Positions 36,706 through 48,232 of a stretch of DNA of 64,000 nucleotides are shown in pieces (positions within the stretch are counted from its first letter, which is position 1; each line of letters begins with the position of its first letter). This DNA comes from Lutraria lutraria (taxonomy: Eukaryota > Mollusca > Bivalvia > Venerida > Mactridae): NCBI GenBank assembly GCA_964023205.1, contig OZ026833.1:32204830-32268829 (forward strand). Direction: 5' to 3'. A program made the position numbers and the translations under genes. The notes below the pieces were generated by a model, which was given only the letters and a program-made list of their open reading frames with translations, did no database searches and was not told where the DNA came from.

Positions 36706-37896
36706 GTCTGACGAGAATCAGAACTTATATATCAAGGTGTTTGTGCACGTGTTCGCTTGAGTTGTTTCATATTACTGTAAACTTGGCAAGTTTTACGATA
36801 TCAGAAATTATTGTAAGAGACAAACATAGAATTATGACCAAAACATCTATTTCCATTGGTGTCCTATATGCTCGATGGGTGCGTTTCCTATACGTAAGTG
36901 GGTTACTTCCCTTTGTCGATCGATGATGCACGTTTATGCGTGTTCGTTACCTTCAGGGTGTGATAAAAAATTATCGCATATTACCAAGTTTAAATCTACT
37001 CGACTGAATGCAATCTGAGAATGTGAAACGAAGGAATGACTTTTCAATGAAGTCGTCTTCTTTCACACACACACGCTCATTTAGTTCCTACCTAGCATGG
37101 GGCGTAGGGGGTGTTTGACACAAGATGGCCCCCAAATCAGTGGGACAAATCTCTCCGCACATGCTTACTTACATTCTTAATTTGTTAAGTTCGCAAATAT
37201 ATGAAACATAATTTCAATGCGGTGCCTGGTCTCCCTCATTCAATTTGGAATTGTTCTGCGATTAGTCGGTTCCACTATTCTCAGACTGATAGTTTTTAAA
37301 TAAATGCAATTCGGTAATGCAAGCACATCAATGTACATGCACTAACATACTATTATACTTACTCAACTAATTATATGTATACTGATTCACCATGTGTCCG
37401 ACTTACATACATACGTAACCGTACATGTTCAGTGTCTTTAAAATTGATATTAAAACAAATTGTTACTTTAACCCACGCTCCGACTTACATACATATGTAA
37501 CCGTACATGTTCAGTCTCTATATAATTGATATTAAAACAAATTGTTACTTTAACACACGCGCTGCTTATGAAATTCACAGTAAGATACGTACGTACCATA
37601 TGCATATTGACGCCAACGACAATAACCCAACACGCAATGATAACACAATACAGCAGCCTTGATTGGTACATAGCACAACATATCAAACTAAAGTCATACG
37701 GCTGGTTTCGTTACAGTAATCCCACGTGAAATGCGATTAACATCGCTATTATTGCAGAAATGAATATTAAGTAATGCAAAACGTACAAAATACGCTGTTT
37801 CTATTTAATTTAATTGCAAGAAACAAACGCCAAGCGTTTGCGGAACGTTTTGAAGCCTGCATAATGCTAACGAACGAAAAATAAGAATAAAAAAAG

Positions 37897-37990
37897 ATCC
37901 GTGGCCGGCCTCGAACCCGCCACAAAAAGTCTGATGTCTCCAAATCTTTCAATGTCCGACGCTTTACCCGACTGCGCCATTGCGGCACAC
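37897..37990 (-). other. tRNA-like pol III promoter, array unit 2
   Basis: Same as unit 1 but with GGGTAAAGC in place of GGTTAAAGC in the A box. Confidence 0.6.
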
Positions 37991-39182
37991 TGTCTGACGA
38001 GAATCAGAACTTATATATCAAGGTGTTTGTGCACGTGTTCGCTTGAGTTGTTTCATATTACTGTAAACTTGGCAAGTTTTACGATATCAGAAATTATTGT
38101 AAGAGACAAACATAGAATTATGACCAAAACATCTATTTCCCTTGGTGTCATATATGCTCGATGGGTGCGTTTCCTATACGTAAGTGGGTTACTTCCCTTT
38201 GTCGATCGATGATGCACGTTTATGCGTGTTCGTTACCTTCAGGGTGTGATAAAAAATTATCGCATATTACCAAGTTTAAATCTACTCGACTGAACGCAAT
38301 CTGAGAATGTGAAACGAAGGAATGACTTTTCAATGAAGTCGTCTTCTTTCACACACCCACGCTCATATAGTTCCTACCTAGCATGGGGCGTAGGGGGTGT
38401 TTGACACAAGACGGCCCCCAAATCAGTGGGACAGATCTCTCCGCACATGCTTACTTACATTCTTAATTTGTTAAGTTCGCAAATATATGAAACATAATTT
38501 CAATGCGGTGCCTGGTCTCCCTCATTCAATTTGGAATTGTTCTGCGATTAGTCGGTTCCACTATTCTCAGACTGATAGTTTTTAAATAAATGCAATTCGG
38601 TAATGCAAGCACATCAATGTACATGCACTAACATACTATTATACTTACTCAACTAATTATATGTATACTGATTCACCATGTGTCCGACTTACATACATAC
38701 GTAACCGTACATGTTCAGTGTCTTTAAAATTGATATTAAAACAAATTGTTACTTTAACCCACGCTCCGACTTACATACATATGTAACCGTACATGTTCAG
38801 TCTCTATATAATTGATATTAAAACAAATTGTTACTTTAACACACGCGCTGCTTATGAAATTCACAGTAAGATACGTACGTACCATATGCATATTGACGCC
38901 AACGACAATAACCCAACACGCAATGATAACACAATACAGCAGCCTTGATTGGTACATAGCACAACATATCAAACTAAAGTCATACGGCTGGTTTCGTTAC
39001 AGTAATCCCACGTGAAATGCGATTAACATCGCTATTATTGCAGAAATGAATATTAAGTAATGCAAAACGTACAAAATACGCTGTTTCTATTTAATTTAAT
39101 TGCAAGAAACAAACGCCAAGCGTTTGCGGAACGTTTTGAAGCCTGCATAATGCTAACGAACGAAAAATAAGAATAAAAAAAG

Positions 39183-39276
39183 ATCCGTGGCCGGCCTCGA
39201 ACCCGCCACAAAAAGTCTGATGTCTCCAAATCTTTCAATGTCCGACGCTTTAACCGACTGCGCCATTGCGGCACAC
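39183..39276 (-). other. tRNA-like pol III promoter, array unit 3
   Basis: Carries the GGTTAAAGC version of the A box, like unit 1; B box intact. Confidence 0.6.
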
Positions 39277-40468
39277 TGTCTGACGAGAATCAGAACTTAT
39301 ATATCAAGGTGTTTGTGCACGTGTTCGCTTGAGTTGTTTCATATTACTGTAAACTTGGCAAGTTTTACGATATCAGAAATTATTGTAAGAGACAAACATA
39401 GAATTATGACCAAAACATCTATTTCCCTTGGTGTCATATATGCTCGATGGGTGCGTTTCCTATACGTAAGTGGGTTACTTCCCTTTGTCGATCGATGATG
39501 CACGTTTATGCGTGTTCGTTACCTTCAGGGTGTGATAAAAAATTATCGCATATTACCAAGTTTAAATCTACTCGACTGAACGCAATCTGAGAATGTGAAA
39601 CGAAGGAATGACTTTTCAATGAAGTCGTCTTCTTTCACACACCCACGCTCATATAGTTCCTACCTAGCATGGGGCGTAGGGGGTGTTTGACACAAGACGG
39701 CCCCCAAATCAGTGGGACAGATCTCTCCGCACATGCTTACTTACATTCTTAATTTGTTAAGTTCGCAAATATATGAAACATAATTTCAATGCGGTGCCTG
39801 GTCTCCCTCATTCAATTTGGAATTGTTCTGCGATTAGTCGGTTCCACTATTCTCAGACTGATAGTTTTTAAATAAATGCAATTCGGTAATGCAAGCACAT
39901 CAATGTACATGCACTAACATACTATTATACTTACTCAACTAATTATATGTATACTGATTCACCATGTGTCCGACTTACATACATACGTAACCGTACATGT
40001 TCAGTGTCTTTAAAATTGATATTAAAACAAATTGTTACTTTAACCCACGCTCCGACTTACATACATATGTAACCGTACATGTTCAGTCTCTATATAATTG
40101 ATATTAAAACAAATTGTTACTTTAACACACGCGCTGCTTATGAAATTCACAGTAAGATACGTACGTACCATATGCATATTGACGCCAACGACAATAACCC
40201 AACACGCAATGATAACACAATACAGCAGCCTTGATTGGTACATAGCACAACATATCAAACTAAAGTCATACGGCTGGTTTCGTTACAGTAATCCCACGTG
40301 AAATGCGATTAACATCGCTATTATTGCAGAAATGAATATTAAGTAATGCAAAACGTACAAAATACGCTGTTTCTATTTAATTTAATTGCAAGAAACAAAC
40401 GCCAAGCGTTTGCGGAACGTTTTGAAGCCTGCATAATGCTAACGAACGAAAAATAAGAATAAAAAAAG

Positions 40469-40562
40469 ATCCGTGGCCGGCCTCGAACCCGCCACAAAAA
40501 GTCTGATGTCTCCAAATCTTTCAATGTCCGACGCTTTACCCGACTGCGCCATTGCGGCACAC
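40469..40562 (-). other. tRNA-like pol III promoter, array unit 4
   Basis: GGGTAAAGC version of the A box; B box intact. Confidence 0.6.
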
Positions 40563-41754
40563 TGTCTGACGAGAATCAGAACTTATATATCAAGGTGTTT
40601 GTGCACGTGTTCGCTTGAGTTGTTTCATATTACTGTAAACTTGGCAAGTTTTACGATATCAGAAATTATTGTAAGAGACAAACATAGAATTATGACCAAA
40701 ACATCTATTTCCCTTGGTGTCATATATGCTCGATGGGTGCGTTTCCTATACGTAAGTGGGTTACTTCCCTTTGTCGATCGATGATGCACGTTTATGCGTG
40801 TTCGTTACCTTCAGGGTGTGATAAAAAATTATCGCATATTACCAAGTTTAAATCTACTCGACTGAACGCAATCTGAGAATGTGAAACGAAGGAATGACTT
40901 TTCAATGAAGTCGTCTTCTTTCACACACCCACGCTCATATAGTTCCTACCTAGCATGGGGCGTAGGGGGTGTTTGACACAAGACGGCCCCCAAATCAGTG
41001 GGACAGATCTCTCCGCACATGCTTACTTACATTCTTAATTTGTTAAGTTCGCAAATATATGAAACATAATTTCAATGCGGTGCCTGGTCTCCCTCATTCA
41101 ATTTGGAATTGTTCTGCGATTAGTCGGTTCCACTATTCTCAGACTGATAGTTTTTAAATAAATGCAATTCGGTAATGCAAGCACATCAATGTACATGCAC
41201 TAACATACTATTATACTTACTCAACTAATTATATGTATACTGATTCACCATGTGTCCGACTTACATACATACGTAACCGTACATGTTCAGTGTCTTTAAA
41301 ATTGATATTAAAACAAATTGTTACTTTAACCCACGCTCCGACTTACATACATATGTAACCGTACATGTTCAGTCTCTATATAATTGATATTAAAACAAAT
41401 TGTTACTTTAACACACGCGCTGCTTATGAAATTCACAGTAAGATACGTACGTACCATATGCATATTGACGCCAACGACAATAACCCAACACGCAATGATA
41501 ACACAATACAGCAGCCTTGATTGGTACATAGCACAACATATCAAACTAAAGTCATACGGCTGGTTTCGTTACAGTAATCCCACGTGAAATGCGATTAACA
41601 TCGCTATTATTGCAGAAATGAATATTAAGTAATGCAAAACGTACAAAATACGCTGTTTCTATTTAATTTAATTGCAAGAAACAAACGCCAAGCGTTTGCG
41701 GAACGTTTTGAAGCCTGCATAATGCTAACGAACGAAAAATAAGAATAAAAAAAG

Positions 41755-41848
41755 ATCCGTGGCCGGCCTCGAACCCGCCACAAAAAGTCTGATGTCTCCA
41801 AATCTTTCAATGTCCGACGCTTTACCCGACTGCACCATTGCGGCACAC
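41755..41848 (-). other. tRNA-like pol III promoter, array unit 5
   Basis: GGGTAAAGC version with one further A-box change (TGGTGCAG instead of TGGCGCAG); B box intact. Confidence 0.6.
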
Positions 41849-44092
41849 TGTCTGACGAGAATCAGAACTTATATATCAAGGTGTTTGTGCACGTGTTCGC
41901 TTGAGTTGTTTCATATTACTGTAACTTTGGCAAGTTTTACGATATCAGAAATTATTGTAAGAGACAAACATAGAATTATGACCAAAACATCTATTTCCCT
42001 TGGTGTCATATATGCTCGATGGGTGCGTTTCCTATACGTAAGTGGGTTACTTCCCTTTGTCGATCGATGATGCACGTTTATGCGTGTTCGTTACCTTCAG
42101 GGTGTGATAAAAAATTATCGCATATTACCAAGTTTAAATCTACTCGACTGAACGCAATCTGAGAATGTGAAACGAAGGAATGACTTTTCAATGAAGTCGT
42201 CTTCTTTCACACACCCACGCTCATATAGTTCCTACCTAGCATGGGGCGTAGGGGGTGTTTGACACAAGACGGCCCCCAAATCAGTGGGACAGATCTCTCC
42301 GCACATGCTTACTTACATTCTTAATTTGTTAAGTTCGCAAATATATGAAACATAATTTCAATGCGGTGCCTGGTCTCCCTCATTCAATTTGGAATTGTTC
42401 TGCGATTAGTCGGTTCCACTATTCTCAGACTGATAGTTTTTAAATAAATGCAATTCGGTAATGCAAGCACATCAATGTACATGCACTAACATACTATTAT
42501 ACTTACTCAACTAATTATATGTATACTGATTCACCATGTGTCCGACTTACATACATACGTAACCGTACATGTTCAGTGTCTTTAAAATTGATATTAAAAC
42601 AAATTGTTACTTTAACCCACGCTCCGACTTACATACATATGTAACCGTACATGTTCAGTCTCTATATAATTGATATTAAAACAAATTGTTACTTTAACAT
42701 ACGCGCTATTAGTTTCATATTACTGTCAACTTGACAAGTTTTACAATAGCATAAATTATTGTAAGAGACAAACATAGATATATGACCAAAACATCCATTT
42801 CCCTTGGTGTCCTATATGCTCGATGGGTGCGTTTCCTATACGTAAGTGGGTTACTTCCCTTTGTCGATCGATGATGCACGTTTATGCGTGTTCGTTACCT
42901 TCAGGGTGGGATAAAAAATTATCGCATATTACCAAGTTTAAATCTACTCGACTGAATGCAAACTGAGAATGTGAAACGAAGGAATGACATTTCAATGAAG
43001 TCGTCTTCTTTCACACACCCACGCTTATATAGTTCCTACCTATCATGGGGCGTAGGGGGTGCTTGACACAAGACAGCCCCCAAATCAGTGGGACAGATCA
43101 CTCTGCGATTAGTCGGTTCTACTATTCTCAGACTGATAGTTTTTAAATAAATGCAATTCGGTAATGCAAGCACATCAATGTACATGCACTAACATGCCAT
43201 TATACTTTCTCAACTAATTATATGTATACTGATTCATCATGTGTCCGACTTACATACACATGTAACCGTACATGTTCAGTCTCTATATAATTGATATTAA
43301 AACAAATTGTTACTTTAACATACGCGCTATTAGTTTCATATTACTGTCAACTTGACAAGTTTTACGCTTTCAAAAATATTGTAAGAGACATACGTGGATA
43401 TGTGACCATATAACCTTTTCCCTTGCAGACCTAGATACTCTGTGTGTGCGTTTCTGTACGTAATTGGGTTACTTTCCTATGTTGATGATGCACGTTTAAT
43501 TGTGTTCGTTACCATCAGGGTGTGACAAAAAATGTGTGCATCTTACCAAGTATAAATCTCCCCAACTGAATGCAATCTGAGATTGTGAAAACGATGAATG
43601 ACATTTTCAGTTAAGTCGTATTCTTACACATACCCGGGCTTACTTATTTCCTACCTAGCATGGGGTGTAGGGGGTGTTTGACACAAGACGGCCCCCAAAT
43701 CAGTCATGCAGTTCTCTCCGCATCTGCTTACTTACATTCTTAATGTGTTACGTTCGCAAATATATCATACACAATTTCAATGCGGTGCCTGGTCTCCCTC
43801 ATTCTATTTGGAATTGTTCTGCGATTCGTCGGTTCCACTTTTCTCAGACTAATAGTTTTTAAACAAATGCAATTCGGTAATGCAAGCACACCAATGTCCA
43901 TGCACTAACATACCATCATACTTACTCAACTATTGCATGTATACTGATGCACAATATGTCAGTCTTTCATACCCATGTAACTGTACATGCTCAGTCACTA
44001 TATAACTGATATCAAAACAAATTGTTCAGATTCAACCACTAAAGAACATAGACAAGCCCATCTACGACCCGCGCTGCTTATGAAATTCACTC

Positions 44093-44136
44093 TAACCTCA
44101 TGCATGCAAGTCAGGTGCTCTACCAACTGACCTTAT
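44093..44136 (-). other. tRNA-Ala-like 5' half fragment
   Basis: Minus strand: GGTCAGTTGGTAGAGCACCT followed by GACTTGCATGCATGAGG looks like the D arm and anticodon arm (TGC) of a tRNA-Ala. The T arm and acceptor end are missing. Probably a truncated tRNA-derived retrosequence at the right edge of the array. Confidence 0.55.
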
Positions 44137-45010
44137 TGTGTTGAATAATATCACATATGATAATGCAATGAATAATACATTGCCTGTTGCACAGTAAATG
44201 GGCCAAAAGTAGTAGCATCTAATATAAAGCAAAAAATAAAGTTTCATAATTTTGATTTATTTTGTTTGCATGAAGATGTTTTATGTATCTTGATTCTGAT
44301 TCTGATGGAGAAAAGATAACTTTTGGATGAATAAGAAATTATTGGCGATTTTCATTAAGTGGTCAGGTAAGGGGACGGACGTAACAGTTGAATATTAAAA
44401 ATTCAGTTGTGAAGCCTATTATAGACAAGACTGCATTAGAATTGGTTTTCTATAAAAGTGATGTATTGTCTATAGTATGTTAGTGCAATTTTGGCAGATT
44501 ATTTTTCAAAAATTCCATCAGGCACGTTGATGTTGCCCGTGTTTGTAGGTGGAGAACTGAAGTATGTGTGTGGTCTTCCAGTTGGTTTCTGACAACAGAG
44601 CACTACTGAAAGGTTCACACTGCATTCTGAACTAATACAGAATAATACAAATTAAAACTTACATAACTGCTATCTATAGTTTGCGTTTTCAAGGCAGCAA
44701 TTCCAAAGCACGACGTTCCGACATTGTTAAAACAGTAACTCAGCTGCCTAAGTAGTGTACATGGTGATGCAATCACTAAATGAGAAATTTCCTTGTAATT
44801 TGAAAAAGGTCTCAGGTCCTGGGTTAAAAACATATGACCTTGTATATGACACTAGGTTGGTCAATATGGTCATGCATAAAATGTCCGGTTAAATGTATAC
44901 CTTTAATTCAACTTGTATTTCTTTACTGATTGTGAATAATTTTCAGAGTCGAAAACAGTACATGTACTAACTGCAAAATGTTTATATAGTACATGTAATT
45001 AATTTTACAG
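44137..45010. other. Intergenic, nothing recognised
   Basis: No exon, repeat or RNA gene supported. Confidence 0.5.
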
Positions 45011-45570
45011 AAGACGGTCATTTTGGAAGCCATCTTAATGCTTTCTATGGTAACAAATGAATATCATTTCATTATTGTGAAAGACAATGACAAAGATTAA
45101 TTTTAACATGAATAATTATTATCCATTATGTAACTGGTTATCATTTCAGAACCAAATTGGCGGTGATAAGGTGATCTTTAGCTAAATTTGACCTTTTGGC
45201 CTAGTCAGTGACCTTGTGGTTGACCTTCTGGAAGTCCTAAAATGCATGAGGAAATGAGGGCAACTTATGTTGATATTATTTGTCTGTAGTTTTATGTGTA
45301 CCCTCTCATGTAACTATTTTACATGATGTTTTTATTTATTCTTTATCTAATTCTGAAATGGCGGTCATCTTGGAAGCCATTTTGATTGCTCCAATGGTAA
45401 CAAAGGAATGATAATATTTTGTTATGATATAAGGCAATAACAATGCTTCATTATAACATGAATAATTGTTATCAATTTTGTCATTTCTTAGCAAAATAGA
45501 AAACAATTGGTGTTGATGTGGGTATTTTTTAGTGATTTTGACCTTTTGATCTGGTCTGTGACCTTACTGT
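45011..45570 (+). repeat. Diverged two-unit tandem repeat (~345-bp period)
   Basis: 'GGTCAT.TTGGAAGCCAT.TT' ... 'ATGGTAACAAA' ... 'AACATGAATAATT.TTATC' ... 'TTTGACCTTTTG..CT.GTC' occurs at 45014-45215 and again at 45361-45570 in the same order. Confidence 0.65.
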
Positions 45571-45592
45571 CATACGTATACTTACAATTAAT

Positions 45593-47173
45593 CAATGGTA
45601 GTACACTACGTCATCGAGCACCTGCTAATGGATACACATCGTACACTTTTGTTGACAATATCTCCTCGACTCAAAATTAGATTTAATTATTTCTGCATGA
45701 AATCGTCAAATTGATATAAAATGATATCGCTCACCAAGGATTTACTGTTGCATATTATGTTTTCGTGAAAATGGTTTGTAGTAAGTCTCTTTAGTAAAGG
45801 CCTGAAAACGGGATAAGTTTTGACTTGTGCGTGATACGCTCCGTACTTTTCTTATAAAATGTCATAAAACATGGCAAAACTTCTTTATCTCAATGTTTTA
45901 ACGCATCAGTGAATATACCGAGTGTATATGGTAACAGTTTCTAGTTTGTTTTAGAATATTTAGCTTCAGAAGTCAGTATTACTCAGGTTTAGTAGTATAA
46001 AAGGAAAATGGTACTACCCGGACTCAATTTAAGAAATGGTACTATCCGTACCTAGAATATTTAACTATTTCTTTTGGAGTAATTATGTTCACATACTCTT
46101 GCAATAATATTTTGTATGCGTAATTTCATTTTAGATAAAAAGTATACTGTAAAATGATTTAATGCATGCTTTCATACGATTTGCAATAAAGATATTTTGC
46201 GGTATTTTTTCGATTTATTTCTGATACGGTATGTTTTATACACATCGTTTAATGGTAGCCTTTATGGAAATAGAAATGTAGCGGCTAGCTAGCTGCTAGC
46301 AAGTTGCTACCTAGTCGCTACTTTATTCGATAGCAATAACTAGTATAGCAGGAAAGTAGCAGGTGGTAGCGAGTATCTTCTATGTAACTGCTTCCTAGCC
46401 GCTACTTAAGTTGCGACTTCTCTTTTAGATAGCAGGAATCTGCTAGTATAGCCATGAGGTAGCAGTTATGTGATTTTGGGTAGAGCATCAGACTTTATAT
46501 CATAGCAGAGAGCTATACTTGCTTCCATAGCAAGAAATAAAGAAATAAATCGAAAAAATACCGCAAAATATCTTTATTGCAAATCGTATGAAAGCATGCA
46601 TTAAATCATTTTACAGTATACTTTTTATCTAAAATGAAATTACGCATACAAAATATTATTGCAAGAGTATGTGAACATAATTTACTCCAAAAGAAATAGT
46701 TATAATTATTCTAGGTACAGATAGTACCATTTCTTAAATTGAGTCCGGGTAGTACCATTTTCCTTTTATACTACTAAACCTGAGTAATACTGACTTCTGA
46801 AGCTAAATATTCTAAAACAAACTAGAAACTGTTACCATATACACTCGGTATATTCACTGATGCGTTAAAACATTGAGATAAAGAAGTTTTGCCATGTTTT
46901 ATGACATTTTATAAGAAAAGTACGGAGCGTATCACGCACAAGTCAAAACTTATCCCGTTTTCAGGCCTTTACTAAAGAGACTTACTACAAACCATTTTCA
47001 CGAAAACATAATATGCAACAGTAAATCCTTGGTGCGCGATATCATTTTATATCAATTTGACGATTTCATGCAGAAATAATTAAATCTAATTTTGAGTCGA
47101 GGAGATATTGTCAACAAAAGTGTACGATGTGTATCCATTAGCAGGTGCTCGATGACGTAGTGTACTACCATTG
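45593..47173. mobile_element. 1.58-kb near-perfect palindrome (foldback element)
   Basis: Left arm 45593-46222 and right arm 46541-47173 are inverse copies with only a few differences over about 630 bp. The spacer of about 318 bp is packed with TAGC/GCTA words (GCGGCTAGCTAGCTGCTAGC). The ends are CAATGGTAGTACACTACGTC and its inverse. ATTAAT flanks both sides (45587-45592 and 47174-47179), a possible 6-bp target duplication, though the word is its own complement and so could belong to the inverted repeat. No transposase is seen. The arm identity points to recent insertion or ongoing arm-to-arm conversion. Confidence 0.85.
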
Positions 47174-47319
47174 ATTAATGTACTGTACCTGTTTATATCA
47201 CATAGCCGATTATCGGGCCCGTGAAAAATAGAAAAAATGCGTCTACTTTAACTCATTGTATATCGCGTTTTATTCCATCAGAGACGTATAATGTATTATA
47301 CGTCTCTGATTCCATCAAT

Positions 47320-47870
47320 TTTAAATATCTTTACACTTATGAAAACTAGATTACAATACTCATGTAGATTTAAAAAATATATGTTAACTAATAAAAAAGT
47401 TAAGAGGGGGGGGGCATGTTTTCCGAACCAAATTTTATGTGCGATAAAAAAAAATATATGAGTCGAATTCAACTCGCGATAAAAAACGTTTTACTTATTC
47501 AATTTTAATTTTGTTTACAGTTATGAAAACTAGAGAGCTTCAGGTTTCCAACAGTATTAATCTTGAAAAAATATATTATGAAATAAAAAAGTTAAGATGG
47601 GGGCCATGGTTTCCGAACACCAAATTTTGTGATAATTTTTTAAATTTTTTACCTATCTTTAACCAGGAACAAATGCATAAAAACAATTCGGATTTCTATA
47701 TCTAATTACATATTCTAAAACTACAGAACGTTAGCTTTAATATGATATCAAAATTATTAACATCCAAAGAGAAACAAAAAAGTTGATAGGGGGGCCATGT
47801 TTTCCTTTAATTTTACACTAAAATCTAGAGGGGCGCCATGTTTTATACCTGCCCCTTTTGAACAGCTTTA
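47320..47870 (+). repeat. Three-unit G-rich tandem repeat (~192-bp period)
   Basis: 'AAAAAGTTAAGAGGGGGGGGG.CATGTTTTCC' recurs at about 47398, 47591 and 47783 with a similar preceding block containing TTATGAAAACTAGA. The 64-codon frame at 47511-47705 is this repeat. Confidence 0.6.
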
Positions 47871-47918
47871 AAAAATTGACAAGGGCAGTTTTACTAATCC
47901 CGACTTGTTATATATAAT

Positions 47919-47951
47919 AACAGAACAGAACTGTTCTGTTCTGTTCTGTTA
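47919..47951. repeat. Palindromic pentamer microsatellite
   Basis: AACAGAACAGAA directly followed by CTGTTCTGTTCTGTTCTGTT: pentamer GAACA/TGTTC repeats that change strand in the middle. Confidence 0.85.
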
Positions 47952-48232
47952 ACTCCTCACACCTGTTACGTCACGCTTTCTAATATAAATGTACTGCTCA
48001 AGGGAGGTAACCGCTGCGGGGAGTTTGATAATTCTCACGATTGGATAATTGGTACGATAACCAGGATGACTAAAATGGTTCCCTTTGACTCACGGTGCTA
48101 TGTAAGATGGAACGAGAACCAGTAGACATCCGGGTTTATTAACGGACCTCAGCTTATTCGATACAACACAAACCGACAGTTAGAAAACTCGCTGTTTAAT
48201 TTGCTGCTATTGCTTTGAGATAACGAGACGGG

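Larger units (their letters stand above)
35671..44092 (+). repeat. Tandem array of a ~1286-bp unit
   Basis: Near-identical units start (at the block TACGCTGTTTCTATTTAAT) at 36503, 37791, 39077, 40363 and 41649; successive starts are 1288 then 1286 bp apart. The middle units differ by only a handful of bases. A diverged partial unit lies to the left (35671-36502). Two truncated derivatives (about 42706-43325 and 43326-44080) lie to the right. Inside each full unit a block of about 85-90 bp (CCGACTTACATACATA...ACTTTAAC) is itself duplicated. Open frames of 103, 72, 67 and 73 codons recur in every unit but have no protein-like features; they mirror the repeat. Confidence 0.93.

Noticed and set aside
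36611..41848. Functional tRNA genes in the array
   Set aside because: A and B boxes and T arm are good, but no 7-bp acceptor stem can be formed and the spacing between boxes is long.
36615..42070. Repeated 103-codon plus-strand frames beginning MAGLEPATKS in every array unit
   Set aside because: They read through the complement of the tRNA-like A and B boxes. The peptide is the translation of a tRNA-derived sequence, not a protein family; no start context, splice sites or codon bias.
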